DNA from: Gelria sp.
Lineage (GTDB): Bacteria; Bacillota; Syntrophomonadia; Syntrophomonadales; Syntrophomonadaceae
Length of the DNA stretch: 5,587 nucleotides
Assembly: GCA_012839665.1 (NCBI GenBank)
Contig: DUMX01000325.1
Location: 1 to 5,587, forward strand
Reading direction: 5' to 3'
In this document: positions 1 to 5,587 of the stretch, piece by piece
Layout of the letters: each line of letters opens with the position of its first letter
Position numbering within the stretch: the stretch's first letter is position 1
Made by a program: the position numbers and the translations under genes
Notes under the pieces: generated by a model
Told to the model about the DNA's origin: nothing
Seen by the model: the letters and a program-made list of their open reading frames with translations, nothing else
The model's database searches: none

Positions 1-30
1 ACTGAATTTTATTATATTTTTAAAGGATAG

Positions 31-69
31 CGGAGGCTTTAGCCTTCGGTGGGAAACGAAGTTTCCCCC
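31..69 (+). repeat. Two adjacent stem-loops upstream of icd
   Basis: The first hairpin pairs 31-37 with 42-48 (seven pairs including one G-U, TTTA loop). The second pairs GGGAAAC at 51-57 with GTTTCCC at 61-67 (seven perfect pairs, GAA loop). Only two bases separate them. No T run follows on either strand, so this does not look like a normal intrinsic terminator. A REP-like palindromic repeat unit or a structured mRNA leader are the better readings. Whether copies exist elsewhere cannot be seen from here. Confidence 0.5.
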
Positions 70-178
70 ATTCGTAATATCAATACAGCCATTTTCATTG
101 GTGGTTGTGTGTCCCGCACTCATGGCTGGTTAGTAAAGAAATAGCACGAATTTTAGAATGTTTTAAGGAGGAGTATTT

Positions 179-1474
179 ATGCAGGGAGAAAAGATTACGG
201 TACGGGATGGAGTGCTGCAGGTCCCTGACCATCCCATAATTCCGTTTATTGAAGGCGATGGTACCGGACCTGATATATGGGCAGCAGCCTCTCGGGTTTT
301 TGACGCTGCCGTGAACAAAGCTTATCAAGGTCAAAAATCAATAGTATGGAAAGAGATTTATGCCGGGGAAAAAGCATTTAACCAGACCGGGGAATGGCTT
401 CCCCAGGAAACTATAGATACTATTCGTGAATATATAATTGCCATTAAAGGACCCCTGACCACTCCAGTTGGTGGGGGAATACGCTCTCTAAATGTAGCCT
501 TGCGTCAGGGATTAGATTTATATACCTGCCTGCGTCCGGTACGCTATTTTAAAGGAGTACCTTCACCGGTAAAACAACCGGAATTTGTGGACATGGTTAT
601 TTTTCGGGAAAATACCGAGGACATATATGCAGGTATCGAATATCCCCGCGATTCCGAAGAAGCTAAAAAACTACTTCGGTTTTTACAGGAGGAACTTAAG
701 GTAAACAATATACGTTTCCCGGAGACTTCGGGTATTGGAATTAAACCGGTATCAGAAGAGGGCAGTAAACGTTTGGTACGTGCAGCCATAAATTTTGCCC
801 TGGAAAATGGGCGCAAAAGCGTTACCCTGGTCCACAAGGGCAACATAATGAAATTCACAGAAGGGGCCTTTAAAAACTGGGGCTATGAAGTTGCTGAAAC
901 TGAGTTTGCGAATCATGTATTCACCTGGGAACAATATGACCGCATTAAGGCAAAAGAAGGTGAAAAAGCTGCCAACGAAGCCCAGCAGCAGGCGGAAGCT
1001 GAAGGTCGGATAATAATTAAAGATGCTATAGCCGATATATTCTTACAACAGATACTAACCCGTCCTGCCGAGTTTGATGTAGTAGCTACGCTTAATCTCA
1101 ATGGCGACTACATATCTGATGCCCTGGCAGCCCAGGTAGGGGGTATCGGTATAGCACCCGGTGCTAACATAAACTACATTACTGGGTGTGCTATCTTCGA
1201 AGCTACTCACGGAACTGCGCCCAAGTATGCGGGTTTGGATAAGGTAAACCCATCTTCGGTAATATTGTCAGGAGAAATGATGTTACGTCATCTTAAATGG
1301 GACGAAGCTGCTGACCTTATTGTTCAGGCTATGGAAAAGACTATTGCCAGCAAGGTGGTAACCTATGATTTTGCTCGGCTTATGGAAGGCGCCACTAAAG
1401 TAAAATGTTCGGAATTTGCCAGTGAGTTAATTAAAAACCTGAAAATACTGGTCGGGGGAGAGGGGTATATGTAA
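179..1474 (+). CDS. icd: NADP-dependent isocitrate dehydrogenase
   Basis: This 431-residue protein oxidatively decarboxylates isocitrate to 2-oxoglutarate in the cytoplasm and makes NADPH. Visible motifs are the N-terminal EGDGTGPDIW (25-34), the substrate loop with Ser103 in GGGIRSLNVALRQ (equivalent to E. coli Ser113), Arg119, RENTEDIYAG (143-152, Arg143 and Tyr150), KGNIMKFTEG (220-229, Lys220), and metal-binding NGDYISD with Asp310 and Asp314. NADP preference is read from Lys349/Tyr350 in THGTAPKYAG and from Tyr396/Arg400, matching E. coli Lys344/Tyr345 and Tyr391/Arg395. A charged, Ala/Glu/Gln-rich helix at about 251-276 resembles the Bacillus CitC type rather than the E. coli enzyme. 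Length is normal and nothing is missing. The ATG is fixed by AAGGAGG at 165-171 with 7 bases of spacing. It heads a rightward cluster and its stop overlaps the metF start by one base. No citrate synthase or aconitase gene is in the window. Confidence 0.97.
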   Translation: MQGEKITVRDGVLQVPDHPIIPFIEGDGTGPDIWAAASRVFDAAVNKAYQGQKSIVWKEIYAGEKAFNQTGEWLPQETIDTIREYIIAIKGPLTTPVGGGIRSLNVALRQGLDLYTCLRPVRYFKGVPSPVKQPEFVDMVIFRENTEDIYAGIEYPRDSEEAKKLLRFLQEELKVNNIRFPETSGIGIKPVSEEGSKRLVRAAINFALENGRKSVTLVHKGNIMKFTEGAFKNWGYEVAETEFANHVFTWEQYDRIKAKEGEKAANEAQQQAEAEGRIIIKDAIADIFLQQILTRPAEFDVVATLNLNGDYISDALAAQVGGIGIAPGANINYITGCAIFEATHGTAPKYAGLDKVNPSSVILSGEMMLRHLKWDEAADLIVQAMEKTIASKVVTYDFARLMEGATKVKCSEFASELIKNLKILVGGEGYM

Positions 1475-2337
1475 TGAAAATTCTTGATTTGTATGGTGGG
1501 GAAAAGCCAGTCCTTTCTCTAGAAATATTTCCTCCCCGGGTTGATTACCCGCTGGAAACTATATTTGAGACCCTTGATGAGTTGAAAATTCTTAATCCCG
1601 GGTATATCAGTGTTACCTACGGCGCCGGGGGAAGTAACCAGGCGCGCACCGTGGAGATAGCGGCCCGGATAAAAAGGGATTACGGAATTGAATCCCTGGC
1701 TCACCTGACCTGTGTTCGTCACACCCGGGCTGAAGTTGACCAGATTTTAGGCCAGTTGGGCAAAGAGGGGATACGCAACATCCTGGCTTTACGAGGCGAC
1801 CTTCCTGAAGATGATCCTGATTTTGATTTAAGCAAACAGGATTATCGTTTTGCTTATCAGCTGATTAACGATGTCCGTAAAAAAGCAGATTTTGGAGTGG
1901 CAGCTGCTGCTTATCCGGCAGGCCATCCCGAATGTTCACGTTTAAAAGATGATTTATATAATCTCAAGCAAAAGGTTGATTGCGGGGTAGATTTCCTCAT
2001 TACCCAGCTTTTCTTTGATAATCGTATATACTATGATTTCATTGACAAAGCCCTGGCCATTAAAATTGATTGTCCGGTGGTACCGGGAATAATGCCGGTA
2101 CTGAATGCCCGGTCAATTCGCAGGACTATCTATCTGTGTGGTGCTTCTATCCCGGCTCCGCTTTTAAAACTGGTGGATAAATATGAAAACGATGCCGATA
2201 GTATGGGAAAGGCAGGAATAGAATATGCCAGTATGCAGGTAGAGGATTTACTCACCAGCGGGGTACCTGGAATTCATCTCTACACTATGAACAAACATCA
2301 CCAGATAGCAGAGATAGCAAAAAACGTGGGAATTTAG
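1474..2337 (+). CDS. metF: Methylenetetrahydrofolate reductase
   Basis: This 287-residue protein is a complete bacterial MetF, an FAD-dependent TIM-barrel enzyme that interconverts 5,10-methylene-THF and 5-methyl-THF. Key signatures are LEIFPPR with Glu17 (equivalent to E. coli Glu28, the proton donor), SVTYGAGGS (46-54), HLTCVRHTR (77-85), ALRGDLP with Asp109 (equivalent to E. coli Asp120 near the flavin), AAAYPAGHPE (144-153), ITQLFFD with Gln178, VPGIMPV (203-209) and the C-terminal HLYTMN. The ATG shares its A with the icd stop in a TAATG arrangement, and GAGGGG sits 8 bases upstream inside the icd end, so translational coupling is likely. The usual role is methionine synthesis; in an acetogen or a reverse Wood-Ljungdahl organism it could serve the methyl branch. 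No metV, acsE or methionine synthase gene is visible to decide. There is no Cys-rich or MetV-like extension. Confidence 0.96.
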   Translation: MKILDLYGGEKPVLSLEIFPPRVDYPLETIFETLDELKILNPGYISVTYGAGGSNQARTVEIAARIKRDYGIESLAHLTCVRHTRAEVDQILGQLGKEGIRNILALRGDLPEDDPDFDLSKQDYRFAYQLINDVRKKADFGVAAAAYPAGHPECSRLKDDLYNLKQKVDCGVDFLITQLFFDNRIYYDFIDKALAIKIDCPVVPGIMPVLNARSIRRTIYLCGASIPAPLLKLVDKYENDADSMGKAGIEYASMQVEDLLTSGVPGIHLYTMNKHHQIAEIAKNVGI

Positions 2338-2374
2338 TATATGCTGTCAAGAAGGAAATAAACGAAGGAGGAGT

Positions 2375-2384
2375 GGGGGAGGAA
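2375..2384 (+). promoter_or_regulatory. Shine-Dalgarno site deciding the MBL hydrolase start
   Basis: The purine run GGGGGAGGAA lies 6-8 bases before the ATG at 2391, which is ideal spacing. The upstream in-frame GTG at 2373 directly abuts another purine block (AAGGAGG, 2365-2371) with almost no spacer, so it is a poor start. ATG 2391 is therefore preferred, although the tandem purine blocks could let both be used at low level. Confidence 0.65.
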
Positions 2385-2390
2385 TATACG

Positions 2391-3062
2391 ATGGTAGAAG
2401 CCAGGGTTGTTAGAATACCTTTACGTTTTGCTAATAGCTATTTAGTAATAGGAGAGAAAACAATAATAGTTGACAGTGGGGACCCGGGATTTAGCCGGGG
2501 GATTCTGCAGGCTATGGAAAAAAATGAAGTCAAAAAAACTGATATTAGCCTGATATTTATAACCCATGGCCATATTGACCATTATGGTAGTGTGTTTGAA
2601 TTAAAGAGAGAAATAGATGCGCCCATAGCTATCCATCGTTTAGATGCCCCTTATTTCAATCAGGGCATACAGGCACCGCTTTATCCGCTTAATCCGATAG
2701 CCAGCGCAATTAAGCTGGTAGGTAAGAACCTCAGGGTGAAAAAGCGTTATGGCATAAAAGCCGATATAGAATTTAAAGAAAAATTAGAACTACAAGAATT
2801 TGGGGTCCAGGGCCTTATAATACCTACTCCCGGACATACTCTAGGTTCAGCTTCGCTATTTTTGCCAGATAAGCGAGCTATTACTGGTGATTTAATTGTA
2901 TGGCAATACCTTTTCAGAGGGAAACCTCGTCCTGCCCCTTTTCTGCACGACCGCAACAAATTTGTAAAGAGTATAAATATATTAAAAGGCCGGGGAATCA
3001 AGACGATCTATCCCGGCCACGGTCCCTCCATCGATACCAGTGATATCAGAATTAAGAATTAA
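2391..3062 (+). CDS. Metallo-beta-lactamase-fold metallohydrolase (glyoxalase II-like family)
   Basis: From ATG 2391 this is a 223-residue cytoplasmic protein with no signal peptide or membrane segment. It has the full binuclear metal-site set of the MBL superfamily: THGHIDH (58-64, ligands His59, His61, Asp63, His64), TPGHT with His149, TGDLI with bridging Asp167, and YPGHG with His210. The N-terminal strands RFANSYLVIGEKTIIVDSGDPG fit the group of small stand-alone hydrolases related to glyoxalase II (COG0491). A basic, Pro-containing stretch at 90-120 lies between the second and third metal motifs and probably shapes the substrate pocket. The substrate cannot be named: thioesters, lactones and phosphoesters are all used in this family. 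The gene follows metF after 53 bases with no terminator between, so it is probably co-transcribed. The last residues (IRIKN) and the stop are encoded by a 7-base tandem repeat, so the tail may have been altered by repeat sequence. Confidence 0.9.
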   Translation: MVEARVVRIPLRFANSYLVIGEKTIIVDSGDPGFSRGILQAMEKNEVKKTDISLIFITHGHIDHYGSVFELKREIDAPIAIHRLDAPYFNQGIQAPLYPLNPIASAIKLVGKNLRVKKRYGIKADIEFKEKLELQEFGVQGLIIPTPGHTLGSASLFLPDKRAITGDLIVWQYLFRGKPRPAPFLHDRNKFVKSINILKGRGIKTIYPGHGPSIDTSDIRIKN

Positions 3063-3069
3063 AAATTAA
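3049..3069 (+). repeat. Three tandem copies of a 7-base unit (GAATTAA) across the MBL stop codon
   Basis: Units begin at 3049, 3056 and 3063; the first two are GAATTAA and the third AAATTAA. The TAA stop of the hydrolase gene (3060-3062) is the end of the second unit. The repeat marks the left edge of the AT-rich convergent spacer. Function is unknown; slippage or the end of a degenerate dispersed repeat are both possible. Confidence 0.7.
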
Positions 3070-3143
3070 CCCTTTCAAGAGCACCAAGCACATGAACTAC
3101 GGATGAAAATAGTAGTTGGGATTAAGTTATATTTTTAAGAATA

Positions 3144-3180
3144 ATCTGTGTGAATCATAAAAGTTCGGTGTTATCTGTGT
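3144..3180. repeat. Direct repeat pair ATCTGTGT in the convergent spacer
   Basis: Exact 8-base copies lie at 3144-3151 and 3173-3180, 29 bases apart, in the non-coding stretch just past the crotonase stop. The spacer 3063-3191 otherwise holds no open frame of note, no tRNA-like fold and no hairpin followed by a T run in either direction. The only inverted repeat seen is a weak 6-base pair (3095-3100 with 3112-3117). Confidence 0.5.
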
Positions 3181-3191
3181 CTTTTCCCCGT

Positions 3192-3977
3192 CTATTTTCC
3201 CTTAAACTGTGGCCTTCTTTTTTCCAGGAAGGCCTGGATCCCTTCGCGGAAGTCTTCGGAGTTCCAGCACATTACCTGGGCACCTGATTCCAATGATGCT
3301 ACCGTATCCAGGTCTTTATCAGTGGAGGCACGTAGAATCTGCTTCATGTATTTTAAAGTAATAGGTGGTCCAGCAGCAATTTGCCCGGCCATTTTATTAA
3401 CCTCATCAGTTAAGGTTTCATGAGGCACTACCCGGTTAAATATTCCGGCTTGCAGGCACTCCTGGGCAGTAAGTATTTGACCGGTGTATAGTATTTCGGC
3501 AGCACGGTGATGCCCCAGTTTGTGAAAGAGGAACCAGGAGGTACCACCATCGGGGACAAAAGCTATATTAACAAAATTAGCGGCAAATTTGGCCTTTTCC
3601 GAGGCGATAACTATATCACAGGCCAAAGCACAACCAGTAGCTGCTCCTGCTGTTACGCCATTTACAGCCGCAATTACAGGTTTAGGAAAATTATAGATGG
3701 TTTTAATTAGTAGGGCGGAACGGTCAAATATGTAACGAGCATCAAAACTAGTTTTCATGGTTGCCAGCATACCGGCATCACCCCCGGCAGAAAAAGACTT
3801 TCCTGCTCCGGTTATTACCAGGACTCGTACAGCATCATTTTCTTCTGCCAATTTACAGGCAGCCAGCACATCCCCTATTTGGGTATCATTAAAAGAATTA
3901 AATGAATCAGGCCGGTTGAAGGTGATAGTTGCTACTCCATTTTCGGTAACATCGAATAAAATAGTACTAAACTTCAA
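3192..3977 (-). CDS. Crotonase-superfamily protein (enoyl-CoA hydratase/isomerase family), probably not a classical hydratase
   Basis: This 261-residue protein has the crotonase layout: ITFNRPDSFNSF (18-29), the CoA/oxyanion-hole motif SFSAGGDAGM (61-70), the second oxyanion motif VNGVTAGAATGCALACD (105-121), FVPDGGTSWFL (140-150), and a C-terminal EGIQAFLEKRRPQFKGK tail. Aligned by eye with rat mitochondrial crotonase, catalytic Glu144 falls at Gly115 and Glu164 at Phe135, so neither hydratase glutamate is present. Asp143 in VPDGG matches the acidic residue used in several isomerase-type members (PaaG-like). CoA-ester isomerase activity, or another crotonase reaction, is therefore more likely than hydration. 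The start is TTG: an in-frame TAA lies five codons upstream, no Met occurs before residue 70, and AAGGGGGG is 6 bases from the TTG. A good promoter lies directly upstream. No other fatty-acid or acyl-CoA genes are adjacent. Confidence 0.9.
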   Translation of the reverse strand: MKFSTILFDVTENGVATITFNRPDSFNSFNDTQIGDVLAACKLAEENDAVRVLVITGAGKSFSAGGDAGMLATMKTSFDARYIFDRSALLIKTIYNFPKPVIAAVNGVTAGAATGCALACDIVIASEKAKFAANFVNIAFVPDGGTSWFLFHKLGHHRAAEILYTGQILTAQECLQAGIFNRVVPHETLTDEVNKMAGQIAAGPPITLKYMKQILRASTDKDLDTVASLESGAQVMCWNSEDFREGIQAFLEKRRPQFKGK

Positions 3978-3983
3978 AATAAA

Positions 3984-3991
3984 CCCCCCTT
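3984..3991 (-). promoter_or_regulatory. Shine-Dalgarno site for a TTG start
   Basis: On the minus strand AAGGGGGG stands 6 bases before the TTG at 3977-3975. It can pair with the 16S anti-SD over seven bases with one G-U pair. Together with the in-frame stop at 3992-3990 it fixes translation of the crotonase to the TTG or its immediate neighbour. Confidence 0.75.
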
Positions 3992-4019
3992 AGAAATATC
4001 TCTATAACAATTTCACCTA

Positions 4020-4049
4020 ATTATAACCTCATATAACAGTTATTGTCGA
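4020..4049 (-). promoter_or_regulatory. Sigma-A type promoter for the crotonase gene
   Basis: Read on the minus strand, the -35 box is TCGACA (4049-4044, five of six consensus bases) and the -10 box is TATAAT (4025-4020, six of six), with an 18-base spacer. Transcription would begin near 4013, giving a leader of about 35 bases before the TTG. This suggests the gene is expressed separately from the upstream kinase gene, whose stop lies only 13 bases before the -35 box. Confidence 0.72.
4033..4043. promoter_or_regulatory. Palindrome in the promoter spacer, possible operator
   Basis: ATAACAGTTAT is a perfect inverted repeat (ATAAC, one base, GTTAT) immediately inside the -35 box and within the spacer of the crotonase promoter. 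The motif TATAACA recurs at 4003-4009, near the predicted transcription start, and a TATAAC also overlaps the -10 box (4022-4027). The placement would suit a repressor, but AT-rich promoter DNA makes short palindromes by chance. Confidence 0.35.
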
Positions 4050-4061
4050 CCGGGATATCTC

Positions 4062-5587
4062 TTAACTCACCTGGACAACTTGTTTATAAAGTTGGTATAG
4101 TCGGTTCAGACCGTTTTTCATCCTGGGAAAAGATTCTTCCCGGGCTGCTGCCTCAATTGCTGCTGCAATTTCGGAAATTTGCTTAAAACCATACATTCCT
4201 GCTGTACCTTTAATATCATGACTGATGCTCTTTATAGCCTCTAAATCACGGTTGGTAAAAGCTAATTCCAGGCTGTCAACCATTTTTTCAAGTTGAGTCA
4301 TAAACTCGGGTAAAAGCTCGTTTATAAAATTGTTGAGCTCGGGGTCAGTATTATTCGTACATACACCCTGGAAATGTTTCCTTATTTCCTGGGTTAATTC
4401 TTCAGCTTTAAAGGGTTTGGCTATATATGATGTACAACCGCTGGCCAGACATTTTTCCCGGTCACCAGTCATAGCATGGGCAGTCATGGCGATAATAGGA
4501 ATATGTTCTAGTTCCTCATGTTGGCGAATTATACGGGTAGCTTCATAGCCGTCCATAATGGGCATTTGCATATCCATCAAGATTATGTCGAAATGCATTT
4601 CTTGTAGAAACCGCAAACATTCAAGTCCGTTATTAGCGATTGTTATCTCAAAGCCGTAGTTTACTAACATTTGCGATACGATTTTTTGATTGAGCTCGTT
4701 GTCTTCTACCAGTAAAACCTTAATTGGGGTAAAATCAGTTAACAACTTGTCCTCATAATTGTCATTATAAACAGGATTAACATTTTGATTAACTTCCAGG
4801 TGGGAGATTACTTCCAATGGGATTTTTATAAAGAAAGTACTGCCCAACCCTTCTTGACTTTTTATATAAATACTTCCTTGCATCATATCCACAAATTTTT
4901 TGGAAATAAAAAGTCCCATGCCTGTACCCCCGTATGGTCTCGAGGCAGAATTATCCACCTGAGTAAACGGGTCGAAAATCTTCTCTACTTCATGATCAGG
5001 AATACCAATTCCGGTATCGCAAATAGCTAACGAGAGCCAGAGGACTCCATCCACTTCCTCGGTGGTGGCAGTAAAACTTATATAGCCCTGGTTAGTAAAT
5101 TTAACTGCATTATAAAGAATATTGATTAATAGCTGGTGCAATTTAGCTTCATCTATTCTGACCAGTGTGGGGATATCCGGGGAAATATCCAAATGAATAG
5201 ACAACCCTTTTTCTTTTAGCATTGGTTCTACAATATTGACCAGACGAACGAAAAGGTCAGGAAGGTTGCAGATTCTGGGATGTAGTTCCATCAGGCCTAA
5301 TTCTATTTTTGACATATCCAGGATGCTGTTAATAATATTAAGCAGTTCTTCACCACATTTACGGATAATATCTATATTTTCGTGCTGCTCATCAGCAAGT
5401 TTACTCTCGGCCAGTAAGTCTATCGCTCCCATGATGCCAATCATGGGGGTACGGATTTCATGGCTCATGTTAGCTAAAAATTGATTTTTCGCCATATTGG
5501 CGGCTTGAGCCTGTTTCCGGGCTTCTTCTAATTCCTGGTATAGCTTTTTTGATGAAGTTAAGTGGACCGATAATAATTTTTCCCTGG
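4062..5587 (-). CDS. Hybrid sensor histidine kinase, 3' part (HisKA-HATPase-REC-HPt)
   Basis: The frame stays open to the window edge, so the gene is 5'-truncated here; 507 residues are visible. The first 30 visible residues look like a coiled coil (KLYQELEEARKQAQAAN). Numbering from the internal Met whose codon starts at 5495, modules are HisKA with phospho-acceptor His12 in SHEIRTPM; HATPase with N box Asn129 (NILYNAVKFT), DTGIGIP (160-166), FDPF and GGTGMGL (189-195); receiver 258-375 with Glu264/Asp265, phospho-acceptor Asp308 in LMDMQMP, Thr338 and Lys360; and HPt about 385-475 with His426 in HDIKGTAG. This is a complete His-Asp-His chain of the ArcB/BarA kind that would pass phosphate to a separate response regulator. 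That internal Met is not a start, as it sits only 11 residues before the H-box His. The sensor domain and partner lie outside the window. The crotonase gene follows after 84 bases but has its own promoter. Confidence 0.95.
   Translation of the reverse strand, partial: REKLLSVHLTSSKKLYQELEEARKQAQAANMAKNQFLANMSHEIRTPMIGIMGAIDLLAESKLADEQHENIDIIRKCGEELLNIINSILDMSKIELGLMELHPRICNLPDLFVRLVNIVEPMLKEKGLSIHLDISPDIPTLVRIDEAKLHQLLINILYNAVKFTNQGYISFTATTEEVDGVLWLSLAICDTGIGIPDHEVEKIFDPFTQVDNSASRPYGGTGMGLFISKKFVDMMQGSIYIKSQEGLGSTFFIKIPLEVISHLEVNQNVNPVYNDNYEDKLLTDFTPIKVLLVEDNELNQKIVSQMLVNYGFEITIANNGLECLRFLQEMHFDIILMDMQMPIMDGYEATRIIRQHEELEHIPIIAMTAHAMTGDREKCLASGCTSYIAKPFKAEELTQEIRKHFQGVCTNNTDPELNNFINELLPEFMTQLEKMVDSLELAFTNRDLEAIKSISHDIKGTAGMYGFKQISEIAAAIEAAAREESFPRMKNGLNRLYQLYKQVVQVS

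Noticed and set aside
154..159. TAGAAT as a -10 box for icd
   Set aside because: No acceptable -35 box lies 16-18 bases upstream, and transcription would begin at or inside the ribosome binding site.
95..334. Minus-strand frame of 79 codons crossing the icd start
   Set aside because: It overlaps the icd ribosome binding site and coding start, and its residues resemble no family that I recognise.
544..1101. Antisense reading frames across icd
   Set aside because: They lie wholly inside a well-conserved gene, have no recognisable domains and no convincing ribosome binding sites.
3095..3117. Inverted repeat AACTAC/GTAGTT as a terminator
   Set aside because: The stem has six mostly weak pairs, the loop is 11 bases, and no T run follows directly on either strand.
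3507..3993. Plus-strand frames within the crotonase gene
   Set aside because: They are out-of-frame shadows of a clear crotonase coding sequence.
5493..5495. ATG as the start of the histidine kinase
   Set aside because: It lies 11 residues before the H-box His, the frame continues open to the window edge, and the upstream residues form a typical coiled-coil linker.
1..5587. CRISPR array, insertion sequence, tRNA or defence system
   Set aside because: I saw no regularly spaced repeats, transposase, terminal inverted repeats, tRNA-like fold or defence-gene motif; the genes are ordinary metabolic and signalling families.

Overview
The window looks like ordinary chromosomal DNA from a low-to-moderate GC member of the Bacillota. 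A Clostridia, perhaps a Syntrophomonas-like syntroph, is the best guess. The evidence is strong purine-rich Shine-Dalgarno sites (AAGGAGG, GGGGGAGG, AAGGGGGG), GTG/TTG-tolerant starts, a consensus-like sigma-A promoter, and an isocitrate dehydrogenase with the Bacillus CitC-type charged helix insertion. The genus is inference; no marker gene in the window fixes it.

Layout: a 178-base leader with two adjacent stem-loops is followed by a rightward cluster of three genes. These are NADP-dependent isocitrate dehydrogenase (icd, 179-1474), methylenetetrahydrofolate reductase (metF, start overlapping the icd stop by one base) and a metallo-beta-lactamase-fold hydrolase (2391-3062, 53 bases after metF). 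A 129-base convergent spacer (3063-3191) carries short direct repeats and no clear terminator. Two genes on the minus strand follow: a crotonase-family protein (3192-3977, TTG start) with its own sigma-A type promoter, and the 3' part of a hybrid sensor histidine kinase (4062 to beyond 5587) with HisKA, HATPase, receiver and HPt modules.

How the genes relate: Icd makes 2-oxoglutarate (glutamate precursor) and NADPH, and MetF makes 5-methyl-THF for methionine or a C1 pathway. Their coupling suggests shared biosynthetic expression rather than one linear pathway. The MBL hydrolase may simply be carried along in the operon. The crotonase lacks both glutamates of classical enoyl-CoA hydratases but keeps an Asp typical of isomerase-type members, so a plain hydratase label is probably wrong. 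The kinase's sensor region lies outside the window and its signal cannot be read.

I found no convincing novel multi-gene system, mobile element, CRISPR array or RNA gene. The points worth following are the altered crotonase active site, a palindrome inside its promoter spacer, the paired stem-loops upstream of icd, and the repeat-rich convergent spacer.
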